From NCBI GenBank assembly GCA_944470555.2, contig OX104127.1, positions 52,690,934 through 52,754,933 on the forward strand: a DNA stretch of 64,000 nucleotides, written 5' to 3'. Source of the DNA: Heterobilharzia americana (taxonomy: Eukaryota; Platyhelminthes; Trematoda; Strigeidida; Schistosomatidae). The notes below the pieces were generated by a model. It saw only the letters and a program-made list of their open reading frames with translations. It was not told where the DNA came from and searched no databases. Positions 59,428 to 64,000 of this stretch are shown here, in pieces (the first letter of the stretch is position 1; every line of letters starts with the position of its first letter). The position numbers and the translations under genes are program-made.

Positions 59428-59720
59428 TGGCTGGTATTGAAGTCGAGGATGAGCGTTTCGTCCTATTTGGGACTCATCAGATGGATGAACCTGCCTCTCA
59501 GTCAGCAGTAATCTTTCCACTACTACTTGAACTTATGACCAATCACTTCAAACGACAGCGTTATCCACAAGACTGTCGACTCCCTGTAGCCACTTCTTGC
59601 GCGACGGCTATAGTTTCAATGTTCATACTTGTAATATCCAGTAGTGGAGTGGACCGAATTGATCTGTCTGTATTGACACATAGGCTCCCCAGTGGTGCTA
59701 AACGTCGTGGTGCACTTTAA
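59428..59720 (-). mobile_element. H1 SINE, single copy
   Basis: This is a minus-strand unit whose hammerhead is at 59448-59486, preceded by a diverged tRNA-like region and by the GTCGCGCAAGAAGTGG head. Part of an H1 tail in the same orientation (CAGTTCGGTCCACTCC-like) occupies about 59635-59720. The similarity to the other H1 units was judged by eye. Confidence 0.6.
59448..59486 (-). ncRNA. degenerate hammerhead ribozyme, catalytic core intact but stem I broken
   Basis: The minus strand carries the canonical core CTGATGA (59480-59474), stem II GTCC/GGAC and GAAA (59459-59456), with ATC at 59450-59448. However, the first and third base pairs of stem I are mismatched, because the 3' strand drifted from the CTGGAT consensus to CTCGAC. 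It is probably inactive or very weak. It lies in a single H1 SINE copy. Confidence 0.55.
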
Positions 59721-61689
59721 TGCCTGTTAGTTGGTTAAAGGTGGTCAGTTGTAAACGTCACTCGAACTAGGCTTTGTGGTTATTAACATTCATCGGCAAC
59801 TTCGAGGTAAGTGATGTCTCCTCCGAGATTCTCAATCAGTATGGTTACCCCAGGTTATAGGTCTATTTCATTTCGTCTAGTTCTGAGTGATGATGAAATT
59901 TTTTTCGTCATTTTAAAGGGGACTTCAACTCTGTCTAGATTGTAGATACACCTTGCTGACAACTACCTAAAAGCAAGAATAAAGTCCCGGGACTTTCTGC
60001 CAGTTGCCCTCAACCAACTAAAGAAGAGTCTCAGTTACATGATAACCGTTGTTATTATTATCATCATTATTGTCATTGGGTTCATGTGATTTCTACTGCA
60101 CTAAATGATAATTACCACTTCAATTTGACCCTTTAGAATAAACACAACCTTGATGAATATTAATCATTCTAGTTCATCTGTCTTCTCTCACTAGTTTAAC
60201 CTGTGCAAAATCAACAGCCAACTGACCATTCTTCCGTCTGAAGTATTTGTATTTGTTCACGGTGAGTTAGTAGTTTTAATTCGAATAAAACATTAGCCGC
60301 ATAAGAGACGGTGGAAGTCAGTCGATAGGCAGACCTGCATGCATTACACTGACAGATGAATTTATCACGTCTAACGAGAAAAAGCTATTCGCTGTGACAT
60401 TTTCTGTTTTTCATGTTCATATTCTACTTTGTAAGTTATGGATAAAGGATGACAAGTTGAGTAGGTGGTCAGGGTCTTGGCAGCTACTTTCAAGGTATAC
60501 AATGGAAATTTAACTTACCTGAACTCACCATCAAGATAAGCTATTCATATTATTCGCCTAATATCCAAAATTGTCCGTGACCGACACAAAATCGTCATTT
60601 TACTAAATGCGTGATAGTTATTAACCCTTTAAGTGTTCCAGTGGATCTTAGAAGACCCATCCCTTCTGAAGCAAAATCATATTTCAAGACTCTTTGGTGT
60701 TCAATGACCAACTGTTTCATTTCCATGAATGACACCATTAATCTCTTCTTTGTGCACTTATAAATTTGATAAACTTCAATCTGAGTGATCTAACCATAGT
60801 ATTATTCACACTACCAATGTGTTTTAACTCGGCGTGAATGATTTTTGCTGCCACTTTGTAAAATAAAATCGTCTTTTAATTCTACGTTCATGTAATGTAA
60901 GCATAAACACAATGATCGAAGCTTGCGTAGTAGAAAGTAAGGTGGTAAGCCGCAAGCTGACTTTGATCAGATAGTTAATTATTGTTCTGTTACGGTAACA
61001 TAACTATGAACAACGGATTTGACTTGAAGAATTATCAATTAAAGAATACCGCATAACTGTGTGTTATATCAAATAAACTTAAATTACACAAAATCCCCAT
61101 CAATTATTTTATGGCATTTGTGATTTCATGTTTTTACACTGGATCGAACTGATCTGCTTCTTTAAGAATATCAGCTCCAATGTGAACGTCTCGAATATAC
61201 CTGGGTCTTCAATACTTCATGATATGCTTGGCGGTGGTCATTAGTGGGATCTAAGATGCAGGTTTTCCTTTACTGGGGAGTGATACAAATTCAAAAAGAG
61301 ATGACTCTATTAGTTGGATAGGGGTAATAAGGAGGAGGCCCTGGACCTAGGTTTCATATTTTGGTACTAATCAGCAATATGTACCTCCATGGGACTAATG
61401 TTGAGCCTGAGACTTGAACCCGCGTTACCTGGTGCTGTAGTCAGAGATGACTGTCACACCCTATTAGCCCAATGAATAACATTCTGGCATTCGAAACGCT
61501 GGGCGGAGAGTTTCAGTTTTGGCAAGAGGATCAACGATCATTCCATTGCAAGCACCTGCAGCTGGTAAATCTCAAATAGCATTAAACTTCCATCTTGGAT
61601 TCAACAGCTAGGCGCCATTGCGCAAATTGTATCATTATCAACTATTTAAACGTACCTTTGTTATTTGTGTGTCAACACACACAGACGCA
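59721..61689. other. Unassigned
   Basis: No coding motif. 61140-61280 and 61550-61625 carry decayed H1 SINE sequence, and 61330-61450 a tRNA-like stretch (GAGACTTGAACCCGCG). Confidence 0.4.
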
Positions 61690-64000
61690 GTCTACTTAAC
61701 ACAAGGTCAAGAAGAGGAGCAGATGTAGGCTAACACCACTACCTAGTGCAAGGAACCTTCCAAATCAAGTTATAAGCCTTCAAGGAAGCTGGTGATAGAC
61801 CTCAGTTCAAGTACAACACTCGGAAACTGAAGGATGAAACTACAAAGGAGATCTTCAAGGCAGCCATCAAGACAAAATGGGAGACATCGAACAACATCCC
61901 TGAAGAAACCTGTGTGGAAGAACACTGGAAGTCTTTGAAAGCTATGTGGAAAGAAACCTGCACAACAGTATTAGGAAGGAAGAAGAAAGAAGATAAGGAA
62001 TGGATCTCGACGGATACCTGGAAGCTGATAGAGGAGAGGAGGATGGTGAAGCAGAAGATAAACCAGTACAGGCAAGGATGCTCAGCGACAAGAGGAACTG
62101 AGCACAATGTATAAAACAGTGGACAAAGAAGTGAAGAAGAGTGCACGCAAAGACAAAATACACTTCTACGAAACACTGGTAAGTGAAGCAGAACAGGCTG
62201 CAGGTAAGAGAGACCTGACGACATTGTATCAAATAACCAGGTTGCTGTCAGGGAAGAGACTAACACAGATGAAACCAATAAAAGATGAAGAAGGAAATTT
62301 AATTATGAAGGAAGAGAAACAGAGGAAACGATGGGCCGACCACTTCAAGAAGCTCTTGAATCGACAACCACCACCACCTGCACTTCGTCCAGAAATACCA
62401 CCTGCAGCCGCTGAATCACAAGTGAACATTAATCCCCCAACGAAAATGGAAGTCCTGAACGCCATAAAGCTACTGAAATGCGGGAAAGCAGCAGGACCAG
62501 ATGGAATACCGCCAGAAGCACTGAGAACAGATGCAGAGACAACAGCGGACATGCTCACACCACTATTGCAGAAGGTGTGGAAGGAAGAGAAGGTACCTGA
62601 CGATTGGAAGAAGGGTTACCTTGTCAAACTGCCGAAGAAGGGAGACCTCAGTGCTTGCAAGAACTGGCGCGGAATCACTCTCCTGTCCACCCAAAGCAAG
62701 CAAAATATTAAGCCGCATCATCCTAGAGAGGCCTAAAGACGCACTGGATTCAAAACTACGACCGGAACAGGCAGGCTTCAGGAAGTACAAATCATGTGCA
62801 GACCGAATTGCATCGCTTCGTATCATCATAGAACAGAGCATAGAATGGCAATCACCTCTCCACCTCAACTTCATCGACTTTGAGAAGGCCTTTGACAGCG
62901 TCGACCGAGAAGTAACTTGGAAACTGCTTCAATACTACGGAGTACCGCAAACCTTTATCTGCCTCATTCAACAACTATATGAAGATGCCACATGCCAAGT
63001 AATCCACAATGGGAAGCTCAGTGATGCCTTTGAAGTGAAGACAGGAGTGAAACAAGGTTGCCTACTATCCCCCATGATATTCCTGATTGTGGTCAACTGG
63101 ACTGGATCATGCAGCAAACAGTAGGCAGCGAGAAGAGGGGGATACGCTGGCTGGACTGCGGAAAAGAACCTAGAAGACTTGGATTTCGCCGATGACTTGT
63201 GCCTGATGTCACACAAACTTGAAGATCTACAGGCGAAAACTAACAAGTTGACAAAAGAGGCGAAACAGCGAAGACGGGACTTCAGGTGAATATAGAGAAG
63301 ACAGAAGTGATGAAGATACCGCACCACCACCATCAACAACAACAACAAACTCCAACCACCGTCAACGGGAGAAACTTAAAAGAAGTAACCTCCCTCACTT
63401 ATCTAGGAAGCACTGTTTCAACTACAGGCGCCACAGGCACAGACGAGGACGTCAAAGTCAGAATCGGAAAAGCAAGACAGGCGTTCATTAGCCTGAAACC
63501 AGTGTGGAGATCTTCTGCACTCCGCTCAGTGTGTGGAACAAGATCCGGATTTTCAACACCAACGTCAAGTCAGTGCTCTTGTATGGCTCAGAGACTTGGC
63601 GCGTCACGAAAGGTATTTCCAATAAACTACAGACATTCATCAACAACTGCTTACGCTCGCTGCTGAAGATCAGATGGCCAGAAAAAATAAGCAACAAGGA
63701 ACTCTGGGAACGGACCAACCAAGAACCTATCACCCAACAAATATGTAGAAGGAAGTGGAGATGGATTGGGCATACACTGAGAAAGCCGACTGGGGACATC
63801 ACGCGTCAGGCCAGTTGCTCGAGTGGAATCCCCATGGGAAGCGACGAGTTGGACGTCCGAGGTGAGGGTGACATGGAGGAGGTCGTGCGAGGAGGAAATG
63901 AAAGCTTCTGGGCTGTCGTGGGACCAGGTTCAAAAGATCTCAGAGAACAGAGGTCACTGGAGGCGTGCTACTGAAGCCGTATGTTCCACTAGGAACCCAA
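61690..64000 (+). mobile_element. RTE/SR2-like non-LTR retrotransposon, 5'-truncated, runs off the window
   Basis: It starts in the end of an AP endonuclease domain (RRGADV at 61710-61727). A coding stretch follows to about 62690 with GKAAGPDGIPPEAL and NWRGITLLST. A frameshift leads into ILSRIILERPKDALDSKLRP, EQAGFRKYKSCADRIA, motif A FIDFEKAFDSVDRE and motif B TGVKQGCLLSPMIF. Another frameshift follows before the catalytic FADD at 63185-63196. The C-terminal part has [28 protein letters not shown] and [19 protein letters not shown]. Near 63321 a run of CAC/CAT/CAA codons gives an H-Q-rich stretch. At least four frameshifts make it non-functional. The clade assignment is by motif, not phylogeny. 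Confidence 0.85.

Noticed and set aside
1..64000. CRISPR array, operons, prophage or other prokaryotic systems
   Set aside because: No regularly spaced repeats, no dense ORFs and clear spliceosomal introns; the sequence is eukaryotic.

Overview
The window looks like intron-rich nuclear DNA of a blood fluke (Schistosoma or a close schistosomatid). It is AT-rich and contains one widely spaced host gene. It is packed with element types known from schistosomes: hammerhead-ribozyme SINEs of the Sm-alpha type, Penelope-like elements (PLEs) with a GIY-YIG endonuclease, and an RTE/SR2-like non-LTR retrotransposon. The species cannot be fixed from the sequence. All identifications were made by reading translations and motifs by eye; no database search was possible.

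Host gene. Ten minus-strand exons between 44674 and 2841 form one continuous reading frame of about 828 codons. All ten donors are GT and all ten acceptors AG, and the split-codon phases match at all nine junctions. The domain order is laminin-G, laminin-G, EGF, laminin-G, laminin-G, which fits LNS2-LNS3-EGF-B-LNS4-LNS5 of an alpha-neurexin, a presynaptic adhesion protein. The signal peptide, LNS1 and EGF-A should lie above 44.7 kb or beyond the right edge. EGF-C, LNS6, the membrane segment and the cytoplasmic tail should lie beyond the left edge. No other host gene is convincing.

Mobile DNA. The introns (1.9 to 10.2 kb) and the 19 kb right of the first exon are filled with repeats. There are two tRNA-headed SINE families that carry hammerhead ribozymes (called here H1, Sm-alpha-like, and H2), and a third tRNA-like SINE without an obvious ribozyme (T). 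At least four PLE families are present (P1 at 14.3, 28.4 and 50.1 kb; P2 at 30.6, 40.6 and 52.9 kb; P3 at 1.8 and 22.4 kb; P4 at 33 and 43 kb). RTE-like fragments lie at 9.3, 17.5, 19.8, 48.4 and 61.7-64 kb.

Main observation. Inverted (head-to-head) architecture recurs at every scale. H1 SINEs occur mostly as divergent inverted dimers, and four of these are bracketed by apparent target-site duplications, so the palindromic dimer itself seems to be the mobile unit. Two P2 copies carry an inverted copy of their own 3' tail at the 5' end, with copy-specific substitutions shared between the arms and apparent target-site duplications. Two P4 loci have the RT half on one strand and the nuclease half on the other. 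A separate foldback element is fused to a P2 fragment at 40.3 kb. At least one H2 and one H1 ribozyme keep a complete catalytic core.
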